From: Mariannaea sp. PMI_226
Taxonomy: Eukaryota > Ascomycota > Sordariomycetes > Hypocreales > Nectriaceae
Direction of reading: 5' to 3'
Length of the DNA: 64,000 bases
NCBI GenBank assembly: GCA_024336345.1
Contig: JANFOG010000010.1
Span: forward strand, 1,054,001-1,118,000
The stretch's first letter is position 1. Each line of letters begins with the position of its first letter. The position numbers and the translations under genes are program-made. Shown here piece after piece: positions 22,791 to 33,259 of the stretch. Under the pieces are notes generated by a model. That model did not search any database, was not told the origin of the DNA, and saw nothing but the letters and a program-made list of their open reading frames with translations.

Positions 22791-24233
22791 CAATAGGCAG
22801 AGGCAACGTCTCTACCAGCTTCTGATGCTCTGTGACTAGAATTGGTTAACGTTGTTAGATGTCAGTCTCGGCACTTTTGATCTGTCTATTTTCAGTGAAC
22901 ACATGCACCTAGAAATTGCGAGGGGGCTCTCTTGCAAATAACTACGAGCGACACCCATTTGCACATGCCATCAGAGCCGATATTCAGATATTAGGTTCTC
23001 TTATAATCCGGAAAAGAGATAGTCTATTCTTCTCTTATCACCGCTCTGCTGCCAAATCTTGTTAATACAACTATTGAGCTTGCTAATATGCAAAAAATGC
23101 TGGAATATATAGTCTATCCTAGTGATGAACTTTGATTCATTTAAGCGAGTTGAAGGTGTCTCAGCCTGATCGTTCCAAGATTACGTGCGGATTACTCCCA
23201 TAAATTTCTCGCCCGTGACCAGACGCATATTCGTGAACTGGATGAATATCACATGGAGAGGAGTAAGATATATCACGCGAGCCGTTAACAACCTACAATT
23301 CGTAGTTATGGAAAAAGACAAAAACGGGAGCGCTGAGATTTCGCTCTACCACTACTCTATATCCTCCTTTTATGTACAATATTTTTTGTTTTGCTTTGGT
23401 TAGTAACGCCCTTTTCTTTTTCTTTGCGTTAAAATGTTAGCAAGACATAGTTGTACGTGAACCCTTTATGTGCTCGTAAGACCACCATTCGTCAGGTAAT
23501 TACGTCGCTCACCGCGTGTCCAGAAGGGGGTTGGTTCTCCCTCTCAATAACAAACCTGAATAAGTAACAGGAATTGAAGGGAAGGAGGAATATTCATCGA
23601 CTCCCTCCATCGATTGCGCGTGCGTTTAGCTCATCTGGAATTTAGGATTTTGTTTGCCTGGGCAGGTAGGTTTTCTCAAGACACCGACGTCATGGCAAAT
23701 CAGGTGATAAAAATACCTAAACATAAGATAAGTACCTAACACACTGTGCGCTATAGGCCATAGGTACCTTGGGTTGTCTTATCTCATTAGTTAGCGTTAG
23801 CACAGCACTCAGCAACCATCAACCAAAAGTCCCCTCACCCAAAGGCACGTATAGTAGGTACCTAGGAACGAACGCTTCAGTTGAGACTAGACACCATTAT
23901 CTCGTACAATCTAGTCTACAGCTAGAAGGGAAGCCCCTGCAGAAAAAATACAGGCAGGAAACCCGGCATAAAAAAAATAAAGGACTCATAAATGGTAAAG
24001 CATTGATTTACGAGGGAGCCCGTCACAGTATTCAGCCACTTTTTCCTCATGGCTTGTTGGTGGGATAGCGGTACTCTCACGACTTCAGTCTCAATCCGTC
24101 CATCATGTGACCCCACCGTGATCTCTCTTCTAATTGCCACTGTAGCCTCTTCCGCAAATGATCCTCACCTTTACATAACTGTGACACAACCCCTCAAATA
24201 CCAAACCGACCACCTCTCCTACCAGGTTTCAAG
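22791..24233. other. Intergenic region
   Basis: I see no gene. Between about 23650 and 23870 the motif TAGGTA/TACCTA occurs several times (for example in AGGTACCTAGGAAC), as at the start of the window; its role is unknown. The last 200 bp is the thioredoxin gene promoter. Confidence 0.5.
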
Positions 24234-24853
24234 ATGGATACCTTCTATTATATCATTTTAGCATTGATCGCTGTTTTCATCGTAGGGCCAGTACGTCGTT
24301 CCCAAATGTCCAGTTACCCTGACTTGCTTATCAAGTCCTCCTGACTTTTGACCCGCATTACCTCACATACTGACACTCACTGGCTTGGAAGGCATTGTTC
24401 GCAGACCGGTCACCTATTCCCGAGACCTCAGGCAAGGTCTACAAGATAGCAAAGGCTGCTGAGTTGGATGCCCTCTTGTCCTCTACCGCTCATGTCGTAG
24501 TAGACTTCTATGCGGACTGGTGCCCACCCTGCCGGGCCATCGCACCGATTTTCTCCAAGTTGGCTGACGACCACGCTCTGACTGGTCACCTTGCTTTCGC
24601 CAAGGTCAACGTAGATCATGTCAAGAATGTTGCAGGAAGATATCGCGTGTCTGCCATGCCAACCTTTGTCTTCTTCCAAAACGGTGTACCCAAGGGGCCA
24701 TCTGTGGGTGAATCGATCAAAGCTCTTCAATCAGTCAGTCTCACTGAAGATGGACTGGTGGATCGAGTACTTGGTGCAGACCGGGTTGCCCTTGAAGCTG
24801 TTGTCAAAGCTTGGGCTAAAGAGGATGATGGTAGCAATGCTAAGCAAGAGTGA
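24234..24853 (+). CDS. Thioredoxin with an N-terminal membrane anchor
   Basis: Exon 1 (24234-24290, 19 codons) and exon 2 (24392-24853) encode 172 residues; the 101-nt intron has donor GTACGT and acceptor GGAAG. Residues 4-22, spanning the splice, form a hydrophobic helix with no charged residue, followed by the thioredoxin fold. The redox motif is WCPPC within VDFYADWCPPCRAIAP, with the cis-proline segment SAMPTFVFF further on. Thioredoxins reduce disulfides with electrons from thioredoxin reductase. The helix suggests anchoring to, or passage through, a membrane; which membrane cannot be told. The proline in place of the usual glycine (CPPC versus CGPC) should shift redox behaviour. The C-terminal 25 residues are charged and extra to the core fold. 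Confidence 0.88.
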
Positions 24854-25260
24854 TGGAGTAATCTATGCTCTATCATGCAACAACCCCCTCAAGCTGATTG
24901 TGGTAGCCTGTGAAATTCGTTAGTATAGGGAACTCAAAATGTACGCGACCGCTTAATGGGATATTTTCAAATTTGATACCTAGCTCTAGCCTGAATTAAT
25001 CTGCCCCCTTCTTCTTTCCATTTCACTTGTCTTGCCAATTCTTCTGAACGCGGCACCTGGAAGTTCATCGCCGAAGTAATCGGATCATGAAATTCATGAA
25101 TCATCATGTTCAAACTCAGATCTTCAACATTGTGACTGTAACGACTGATTTTTTTACCAATCTTGATCCCGTACAGCCGGCCTCGGAGAATGCCCGTACA
25201 TTATGGTGTACGGACTGAGAACCCTCTTGCAAATCTCCCGGTAAATGCAATGAAGATGCC
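24854..25260. other. Convergent intergenic spacer
   Basis: The spacer separates the convergent thioredoxin and beta-rich protein genes. Nothing is recognised. Confidence 0.55.
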
Positions 25261-26661
25261 TCACCAATTGACGTAGAACGTTTCCGGACCCCGGATAGAT
25301 AATAGCACCGCCCCATGAGACACAAATGCTACGTGGTCTACCCACTGCCACATTTCTCCTAGCCTACGCGCCTTGGCCTTCCACGGTTCGGGCTTGACTG
25401 GTGTTGACTGCACTTCTAGGGTGACTTCCCTTACTGGCACCTCTTCTTCTTCTGTACCCTTTTCCTGTGCATCCTCAGAAAGACCGCTTTCTAGAATTCT
25501 CCGCAGCGGCTCGATGGCGATCTTTCCGTTGGGCAACACGCAGACATACTCATCTTTATTCGTACATCTGATGCAGAAGGAAAAGTAGTTTAAATTGTCA
25601 AACTGCGGGGACGTAAAAGCACGCCGAATGACGCTACCGTTCTGCACGTCAATGAAGGTCAGTCCCGGTTGGTTTGAGACGACTTGCAGCACGACTACCA
25701 TCCCTAGGGCGCTATGGTAGCTCAGCTGCTTAACTTCTTTCGGTACGAAGCCTGGTTCCTCGATGTTGACATTCCATTTTTTCGAGAGAGATGGCATCGT
25801 AAGGGCGCAGATGGATGTTCCCCCATAGTGATGATCGAATGCAGAGTCTGAACCAGAAATAGCAACGACAATACAAGATGGTGAGGTCATTATAGACCCA
25901 GAGGGCACTAAATAATCGAGCTCCAGACCTGGTATTGCCACAGTCGCTTGTGGGATGTCGGGTGTGGCATCAAGGGCGTGAAGATGCAGTGACAAGCAAG
26001 GGCTAGGAAAGATGGTAGTGGATGAGAGAACCGATCCATCATCCCCAACGTGAATGGGGAAGTAGTAGGACATTCTGGGAGGCGGGTGGGGATACGAAAC
26101 ACGTCGAATATGAGTGAGCCCTTGAGAGTGAATTTGGTACAAAGCGATTTGTCTTGGCTTCGCCACCGCGGCAGCAAGATACTTGGACGACGGCGAGGCC
26201 GTGAATACACTGTCTAGTTGTAGGGAATCAATCTTGACTTCTTGCTGAAGGACACCACTGGAGATGTTGTATGCACGGATGAGCCCCCCAGTATTTTCTG
26301 GTGTGAATTGATGGACATGAGGAATGGTATTGAAAGCAATAATGAGGAGGGAATGTTCAGCTGAGTAAAGACATTTCGCTCTCCAAATAAGGATATTGCC
26401 GGGGAGCGGCGGCGTGAGAGAACTGACAAGCCTTATCCCATCTGCGTCTGCAAGCCAAATATTGCTGGCTGCGCCGAACTCGTCAAGAGAGATGACGTAA
26501 GGGTCGGCACTGAGCGACCTGAGAGCGTGCCAGGGCGTATTTGGATGCTTCTTAAAGTCGTCAGGAATTTGATGATGAATGACTTGGCCTTTTAGGATGG
26601 GTAACGTAGCAGAAGTCGCTTCTAATGAAGGCGATGAATGTGTAGGCGTGGTTTGGTTCAT
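25261..26661 (-). CDS. Hypothetical beta-rich protein (propeller-like pattern), function unknown
   Basis: A single frame from ATG 26661 encodes 466 residues; the frame is open for 48 more codons upstream but has no earlier ATG. After a polar N-terminus the chain alternates short hydrophobic strands with turns (for example AAAVAKPRQIALYQI, GGTSICALTMPSLSKKW, TFIDVQNGSVI) about every 40-50 residues. That is the rhythm of a WD-like or NHL-like beta-propeller, but no canonical WD dipeptides are present. A short acidic stretch (GTEEEEVP) lies near the C-terminus. No catalytic motif is visible and there is no signal peptide at the chosen start. Family and role are unknown. Confidence 0.7.
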   Translation of the reverse strand: MNQTTPTHSSPSLEATSATLPILKGQVIHHQIPDDFKKHPNTPWHALRSLSADPYVISLDEFGAASNIWLADADGIRLVSSLTPPLPGNILIWRAKCLYSAEHSLLIIAFNTIPHVHQFTPENTGGLIRAYNISSGVLQQEVKIDSLQLDSVFTASPSSKYLAAAVAKPRQIALYQIHSQGLTHIRRVSYPHPPPRMSYYFPIHVGDDGSVLSSTTIFPSPCLSLHLHALDATPDIPQATVAIPGLELDYLVPSGSIMTSPSCIVVAISGSDSAFDHHYGGTSICALTMPSLSKKWNVNIEEPGFVPKEVKQLSYHSALGMVVVLQVVSNQPGLTFIDVQNGSVIRRAFTSPQFDNLNYFSFCIRCTNKDEYVCVLPNGKIAIEPLRRILESGLSEDAQEKGTEEEEVPVREVTLEVQSTPVKPEPWKAKARRLGEMWQWVDHVAFVSHGAVLLSIRGPETFYVNW

Positions 26662-27747
26662 TGTAAGGACTTGGGCGGACAAGGCTTGGAGAGACAACGT
26701 ATCCGAAATAAACTTGATGGAGGAGACACAGCCAATCGACAAAATTAGCAAGTTGACAGGTGTGATGCGAGGTCTTGTGCGAAAGTGTTGAGATAAATTG
26801 ATCAAAGCGAAATAAGCCGAGAGTGGGATGGCTCAACTCTGTATTATATGTAAAAAAATGTTGCTCGGACGTGCTGAGATAAATGCTACGTAAATAGTCA
26901 GCAACGGGGCGGAGCACTCTGAGCAGGGGGCATAATAGGTCTATATGTTGGTTCCCAAAAACTCCGAGCTTTTTTTTTTATTATTCTTTTTGGGTTTAAA
27001 AAGCAATGGAAGGCTACACAGAGAACTGTGTGACGACTTCCACTAAACCCCCCTGTGAGCTGAAATGCTATGACTCATGATGTTCGCATATGAAGAGATT
27101 CAGTGGAGCAGTCCCTATTATAGGCAACCATGTCTGTAAGCGTGTAGGCTTGGTCAAAGTCCCGAAGATTGACCCCGATGTAGCTGCATCTGGCAATGCG
27201 GTGAGATTTAACACTATTCACAGGCTTAAATTATAACTAGGGTAGACTGAGTGAGTCTTACTCTCTACCAGAGCCATTAGACACTCATATCCCCGGCTAC
27301 TGCAATAGTCTTTTTGGTGGAATTCCACGCGAATGATGACGAGGTAAGATTCCTGGAACCAAGTTGATGGATCTGCAGACATCTGATAACGCATTAGTTC
27401 CTCTCATATCGTCCTGGTGGGCTAATGGGAATAGAAGCGTCCTTAACCACACTGAATCGTGCAACTATGTCCATGGCTTGAAATGAGCCTCGTATTATCC
27501 ATGAGCAAAACGGAAGCAATGACAACAATTTTACATAAGCTAGGAGGGCGAAAAAGATCTGCTATAGTTATCACATCTATGGTGTTGTTGCTTGGAGGGG
27601 CCTCTTCCTGCATTTGACCCCGTTCAAAATCGGTCACATGACGCCACCGTAACAGTTTCTCAGAAACGCACGCAAGGATGCTCAACTCCATTTTCTGTAT
27701 TTTTGCTCAGTGTTTGCAATTGAGCCTCTTTGGCCAAGCGGGCTAAT
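26662..27747. other. Divergent intergenic region
   Basis: The spacer separates divergent genes. A poly-T/poly-A stretch lies at about 26972-27000. Minus-strand frames at 27443-27953 are antisense to the start of the next gene and show no domain. Confidence 0.5.
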
Positions 27748-29196
27748 ATGTTCTTCTTTTTCGCTGTTTGCCTCTGGGCCAACAGATCGCTAGCTGCGAA
27801 TTCAACCTTGTTAGAAGGCTGGCAGTCTGACGACGACAGCCGCTCGAGCTGGGATATCCTATGGAGTAGTTTGTCCACGATTCTTGCCTGTACATGGACG
27901 GTCCTACATAGCGATGTGCCGCCACGCGGCAAGTCCCTCTTTCGAGTTGGCATTAGAAAGTCTTGGCTTTTTTTTTATCGCGGTCATGGCGCCGGAGTTG
28001 ATTGCTTTGGTCGCAACTCAGCAGTTTATTACAGCCAGATCGACAGTAGCTCGTTGCAATGCAGCTCAAAATAATAGATGTCAGCGGGTAACAGAACCAG
28101 AAACGACGCGTATACAACGGATGCCGGCTTTAAATCAACTTGAGCCTAATAAAGAAAATATTCCCCATCATGTCCACCCAAAATGGACCATGGCTCAATG
28201 CTTCTGTGTTATCATGCGTGGCGTGGCTTTGCAGACCACCGACGAATGGATCTACATTTTACACGGAAGAGATATGGAAACACTGGTTGAAGCTGGCATC
28301 ATCAGCTCCTCCGACATAGGAGACCGTGATATCCAGGATCGGGCCAAGGCAGATTCCTTCGCAAAAGGCTTTACAGTTCTCCAGAGTGTCTGGGCCTTCA
28401 TTAATGTTATATCAAGAGCAGCATACGATCTACCTCTGGCACCCATCGAGTTATCTGCCCTGGCGTATGTGGCTTGCAGCCTTGCGAGCTACGCTTTTTG
28501 GTGGCATAAGCCTAAAGATATGACCACGCCCATCGTGATAAATTTACAATGTGCTCTGAACGACTTGCCCAAAGAGCTACGCGATATTAGAAATGCACAT
28601 CCATGGAGCTGGATTAACACTCGGGTCACGCCTCCAGAAGAAAACATTTCTGCTATACCGAAGATGTTTGAACAGTGGCATAACCGTGTATTCCACGAGA
28701 CCGTATCTCGTGAACCGGCGGAGAACCTTACGTTGCGCGATGAAATCACAACAGACGCATGTATAGCTTTTGCTGCCCTTGCCTATTGTGGCATTCATGC
28801 CGCTGCGTAAGTCTGCAATGTTCTAGTTTGACCTGTTCCATTGACTTACTTGCTATATCTCTTAGATGGAATTTCTCCTTCCCAACCAGCGCTGAACGAC
28901 TCGCATGGCGAGTATTTTCAATTGCTACACTTGTGTTGTCTTTTGCTACGTACACACTTGGCCAACTACCAGTAGTCGCACGATGGTTGGCTAAAAGGTC
29001 TTTATTACCCTCTTTTCTAAAGGGATTTGCGTCCCCTAATCTGTCAAGGCAAGAGACCATTATTGCTTGGATATTTATGATACTGTACTTTGTCTTCCGC
29101 TTGGGGACCTTAGCACTGATGATTTCGTCGTTGCGAGCTCTTCCAGTGCGTTGCTACGCATCTCTTAGCTCAGTCGCTTCAATACCTCATATATGA
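27748..29196 (+). pseudogene. Fungal polytopic membrane protein with a poly-T frameshift
   Basis: Two exons (27748-28806 and 28866-29196) are separated by a 59-nt intron (GTAAGT, TTAG). Family marks are clear: a signal-like N-terminus, then GWQSDDDSRSSWDILWSSLS and TCTWTVLH early on, an FIAVMAPEL segment, a FWWHKPKD motif after a transmembrane helix, and four more hydrophobic segments to the C-terminus. This layout belongs to a large, functionally unassigned fungal membrane-protein family. The frame breaks at the nine-T run 27968-27976: upstream it reads through into unrelated residues and stops soon after, while downstream the family sequence resumes one frame over. Eight T would restore one frame of 462 residues. 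Either the copy is dead or the base is a sequencing error. Confidence 0.75.
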
Positions 29197-29506
29197 CATA
29201 ACATCATATATCTAAAGGGAGCATAGTACAAGAGTATGCCTAATATGCTATGGTATTATCACAAAGTCAACACAACTCTGCCCTTCATCAGGGCCACTAA
29301 AGGTATGTGTACTGTCGGAAATGAGCCTAGATGCAAAGGGAAGAAATGAATTGACAGTTGTCGTCAACCAAAGAAAGTATTACACTTAAAGTGTAGGTTG
29401 ACCGCAAATAGGCTTTCTTTATTGGAGGTTTAGAAACACTTTTCGGAGGTTTGGGATGCCGCTTTTGTAGGTCAATTTGCAGTCGAGTCGAGACGGTGGC
29501 TTCACT
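29197..29506. other. Spacer between last left-arm gene and the transposon island
   Basis: Normal-composition spacer DNA with no gene seen. It ends sharply where an LTR begins at 29507. Confidence 0.5.
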
Positions 29507-29881
29507 TGTAACGGTCTGATCGGTTCCCAAGGGATAAACCAGGTCGCAATAGGTTTATGTTAGCAGAACGGTCGGGGCGTTACTCTAAGCAGTAGCGGAA
29601 GTATCACTTTAGGGTGTTACATCTGGTAATGCACAAGTAGATTGTGGTAACCAAGTTATATTAAAAGCTAAATAGCTAAATAGGCTATCTAATGGTAATA
29701 ATTGTGGTTTATATACTATCTAGGATAAAGGGGTTTATAATAGATTGTTGGGAGTGGTAGTGGGCAATGGAGTAATGAGCATTACTTCATTATTTAAGAC
29801 CGCTTTATCGCTTATGTCTTAATTAGACGAAATTTGTGGGGGTAACCTAGCACATAATCTGTGAGTAATCAGGCTGTGATA
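29507..29881 (-). repeat. Ty3/gypsy LTR (family A), left island border
   Basis: It begins TGTAACGGTCTGATCGG, the inverse of the LTR end CCGATCAGACCGTTACA at 44067, and ends GTGATA. Directly inside, at 29882-29905, lies TCTCCCCTCT, the complement of a purine-rich tract expected just before a 3' LTR, so the orientation is minus. Confidence 0.85.
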
Positions 29882-29913
29882 TAATATCTCCCCTCTGAGG
29901 GTCTTGCCCTCAA

Positions 29914-30307
29914 TGTAACGATCTGACTTATTCCCAAGGGATAAACCGGTCGTGATTGGTTTATGTTGGCGGAGAGTATTAGAGACGATACTAGAAGCGA
30001 GTAGGTAGAAGGCGCGGCGTTATGTTTAGTGATGCATAAGTAGATTGTGGTAATTGAATTATATTGAAAGTTGAGTAGCTAAGTAGGCTATCTAATGGTA
30101 ATGATTGTGGTTTATATATTAGGTAGAAGTAAGTGTGCTTATTTCCTATTATATTGATATACTTATGATGCTCATTGTTGAACTATAGGGTAGGTTGGTG
30201 AGTGAGTGAGCTGCTCATTGGTCCCTAAGTGGAGCCTGCTTATTATTGTAGGAGAAAAGTGGGGCTATATGTGAGGCTGATGTAGGTTATGGTTTTAGGC
30301 CATAATA
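29914..30307 (-). repeat. Second Ty3/gypsy LTR in tandem (family B)
   Basis: It begins TGTAACGATCTGACTTATTC and is again followed by a TCTCCCCTCTTG polypurine complement. The sequence differs from the first LTR but matches, in inverted orientation and RIP-mutated form, the LTR that ends the island at 55617. Its end near 30307 is approximate. Confidence 0.8.
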
Positions 30308-31797
30308 TAATGTCTCCCCTCTTGAAGGTCTTGTCCTTAAGGCCGCTTAAGTAGATTGTAATTCCCTTTATCTATTGGTTTATTAACTTTCTCCTTTTCT
30401 TATTGCTTAATATATTATTAATATATCTAACTGTTTATATAGGGTTATTAAACAAAAGAAATTTAATAATCCTAAATAAGGTAATTCTATTCATTATTAT
30501 TATCTTTCTGCTGAGGGTATTATATAATTCGGTTTTAAAGTTATACTTTATACCCATTATTGAGCCTATGGGGCTATTTGCAAGATGGTTGAAGGAGGGA
30601 AGAAATGCGGTCTTTATATTAGGTTGGGTCGCCTATATAATATAATTAATATCCCTTTAGGTTCTTGTGAGTTCTTCTCTCCATTAGTTTATCCCTTTTT
30701 TCCTAATTTAAGTAATTTTGTAGATTATTTTTAAGGTAAAATGCCTTAATATTGAGGAGTTGGCAGCAGAAGAGCTTTTGCAAGCTCATTATAAATCCCT
30801 GGTTCTGGCTTAGAAGGAGTTATAAAGTTATTAGAATACTTTGGAGGAAATGCTTATTTATTTGTCCTAAGATAATAGTATTGTTTTTTGGTTTCAAAAG
30901 GTTCCAAGATGGTTTGAAAAAATCAAGATTCTTTAGATAATCTTAAGGTGGCTGAGAGGGCTGATGTAGTGGAGGCTTCTGAATTGGTTTTAGACATTTA
31001 GTCTTTAGTATATATTGACCTTATTAATTGGAATGCTGTTGGTCTTGATTTTGGTTTTGGATTTATTATTAATAAAACTTTTTTAATAGGCGCTGGGAAT
31101 ATATAAGGTATTCTAGGGGTTTTTATAAGTTATTATCTTTAGATTAGTTTTTTTACTTAATAAGATATTTAATTTTATTATCTTTTTCCTTTATATTAAT
31201 AACTTCCTCTACTTCCCATTCTTTTAATTTATTAACTTCTGCTTTATATATTTTTCTAGTATTTATTATAATGGTATTTTTTATTATTTTTAATAATGAG
31301 ATATGGAAGATGGGGTGAATTCTAATGGTTGGGGGTAGTTTGAGTTTGTAGTTATTTTCTTTAATTTTTTTTTTAATAGGGTATAGTCTAATGTATTTAT
31401 AGTTAAGTTTTTTGTTTGGTTGTTTTATGGTGATGTTTTTTATAGTGATTAATATTATATCTCCCTTTTGAAAAGTTGGTCTTTTTAATCTTTTTTAATT
31501 GTAGTATTTTTTGTGTTGTTTTTGTATAAATGAGATTTTTATGTATATTTCTTTGTGTAAATTCTTGAGTTTGTCTAATTTGAGTATTGCTATTAGGGCG
31601 ATAGGTGTGTCTTTATTGATTATTTTGTAAGCGTTTGGGGTAAATTTAAAATTGGTGTAGGTTGGTATTAATTTTGTTGTTTTATTATGGGCTGTATTTT
31701 ATGTAAATTGGGCGATAGGTAGCTTTTTAATTTAATTGTTTTGTCTATAGTTGATATAATTATATAGGTATATTTTGATGATCTAATTTATCTATTT
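30308..31797 (-). mobile_element. Ty3/gypsy pol remnant (integrase C-terminal part)
   Basis: The minus strand from about 31750 to 31440 reads like a gypsy integrase C-terminus: LPIAQF, NTAHNKTT, INKDTPIALIA, LKNLHKEIYIKISFIQKQ, then RLKRPTFQKGDIILI. Stops fall at CAA/TGG-type codons. The rest, up to the LTR and polypurine tract at 30308-30335, is too decayed to read. The element is cut off at 31798 by the next repeat, so gag and RT are missing here. Confidence 0.7.
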
Positions 31798-32190
31798 TGT
31801 TGGGAGAAAACCCCACGCCCAAAAACACCCACAAGGCAGGTCTCGTGATGCAGGAAAACGATGTGCGAAACGGTCGCGACAGGAGGTCCGGAACGGCCAC
31901 ACCACAAATCCGGAAAGGAACGGAAATCAGCCAATCAAATTAGATAGAAATGAAGAGAACCATTTGATCAAATGGTATCACAAATCATAAGTCATAGAAA
32001 AGATCAAGAAGTCAGGGCAAAAACAAGATATATTCGATGGTATGAAGATGCCTTATCCACGTTGTTTCGCGGTTGTTTTATAAGGCCTACGACTACGAAT
32101 GCGAGCCAATCAAATTGCGGCAAGCAAGGTGAAAAATGTATTAGGTAATGTAAGCGGCATATGCCAAAGAAGTGAATTTTTCCTCCAACA
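31798..32190 (+). repeat. Solo LTR, copia-like (TGTTGGGAG...CTCCAACA)
   Basis: The 393-bp unit has perfect terminal inverted ends TGTTGG/CCAACA (TGTTGGGAG against CTCCAACA), the pattern of many fungal Ty1/copia LTRs. Its base composition is normal, with many intact CpG, in contrast to the AT-rich sequence on both sides. The five bases before (TATTT) and after (CATTA) differ, so no target duplication remains; the flanks also belong to different elements, which suggests rearrangement at this point. Strand is arbitrary. A decayed copy lies at 22489-22790. Confidence 0.78.
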
Positions 32191-32683
32191 CATTATATAA
32201 TATTAAAATCTTCTTACTAGCCTCCTCCTCCTCTTACTTTAGCTTTTTTTATTAATTAATAAGCTTATTTATTATAAAAATTAGCAATAATAATACATAA
32301 AGTAAAGGAAATCTATATAAAAAAGCCATCTTAATATTATTACAAATATAACCATATTTAATATATTTAATATACCTATTTAACTAACTAATATTCTCTA
32401 TCTTACACTCCTTCTTATATTTAAAATAAAATATATATAATATATCGGCAGGATTGCTATTTAATTTAGTAAAAATAAAAGAGAATTATATTTAGTAATT
32501 TTATTATCTTCTTTTAAGACCTTTTTAATTATTTAAAGCTTATATTTAGAAATATAGCTTAATATAATTATTAACTTAATATTATAAATATTAAAAAGTC
32601 TAAATTTGGCTAATTAATAAGAAATTTAAAATAGGCTTATTTATTGGCCTTAAGGACAAGACCTTTAGAGGGGAGATATTATA
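32191..32683 (+). mobile_element. 3' end of a Ty3/gypsy element with polypurine tract
   Basis: AT-rich sequence leads into GACCTTTAGAGGGGAGATAT at about 32660-32679, a polypurine tract immediately before the plus-oriented LTR. No readable protein remains. Confidence 0.6.
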
Positions 32684-33069
32684 TTATATCCTAATTAATC
32701 TCAAATTATATATATATAGCCCCACAAATTTCTCACCAATTAATAATAGATTATAATTCCAAACCATAATCTAAAAACCAGATTATAATTTATTTTATAA
32801 TCTAACTTAAGGATCATAATTCTAAATCATAATTTAAAAATAAGAACCCAAAATAGTAGCTAGTATATAAACTCTATCTATTCCCTAGATAGCCTATTTA
32901 GCTACTTAGTTTTCAATATAATTTAGTTATCACAATCTACTTATATATTATTAGATATAATACTCTAAGTGACTCTTTTGCTATTGCTTAATATAATGCC
33001 TCGACCATTCTGCCAACATAAACCTATTGCAATCTAATTTATCCCTTAGGAACCGATCAGACCGTTACA
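32684..33069 (+). repeat. Ty3/gypsy LTR (family A), RIP-mutated
   Basis: It runs colinear with the solo LTR at 43668-44067 (AGCCCCACAAATTTCTCACC, then GTAGCTAGTATATAAAC, and the end GGAACCGATCAGACCGTTACA) with many C-to-T changes. It is preceded by a polypurine tract, so it is the 3' LTR of the fragment before it. Confidence 0.82.
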
Positions 33070-33259
33070 ATTCCCTAGATAGCCTACTTAATTACTCAAC
33101 TTTCAATATAACTTAATTACCACAATCTACTTATATATTATTAAATATAATATTCTAAGTGATTTTTCTATTATTATTTAATATAATGCCTTAACCATTC
33201 TATTAATATAAACCTATTGCAATCTGATTTATCCCTTAAGAATTAATCAGACTGTTATA
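33070..33259 (+). repeat. Partial family-A LTR in tandem
   Basis: About 190 bp repeats the 3' half of the preceding LTR (from ATTCCCTAGATAGCCTA to the RIP-changed end GACTGTTATA). It lacks the 5' half and directly precedes gag-like sequence, so it is probably the remaining part of the 5' LTR of the next element. Confidence 0.75.

Noticed and set aside
29200..29506. Missing 3' half of the Nudix gene on the far side of the island
   Set aside because: Read on both strands, there is no Nudix box or matching frame, so a simple split by insertion is not supported.
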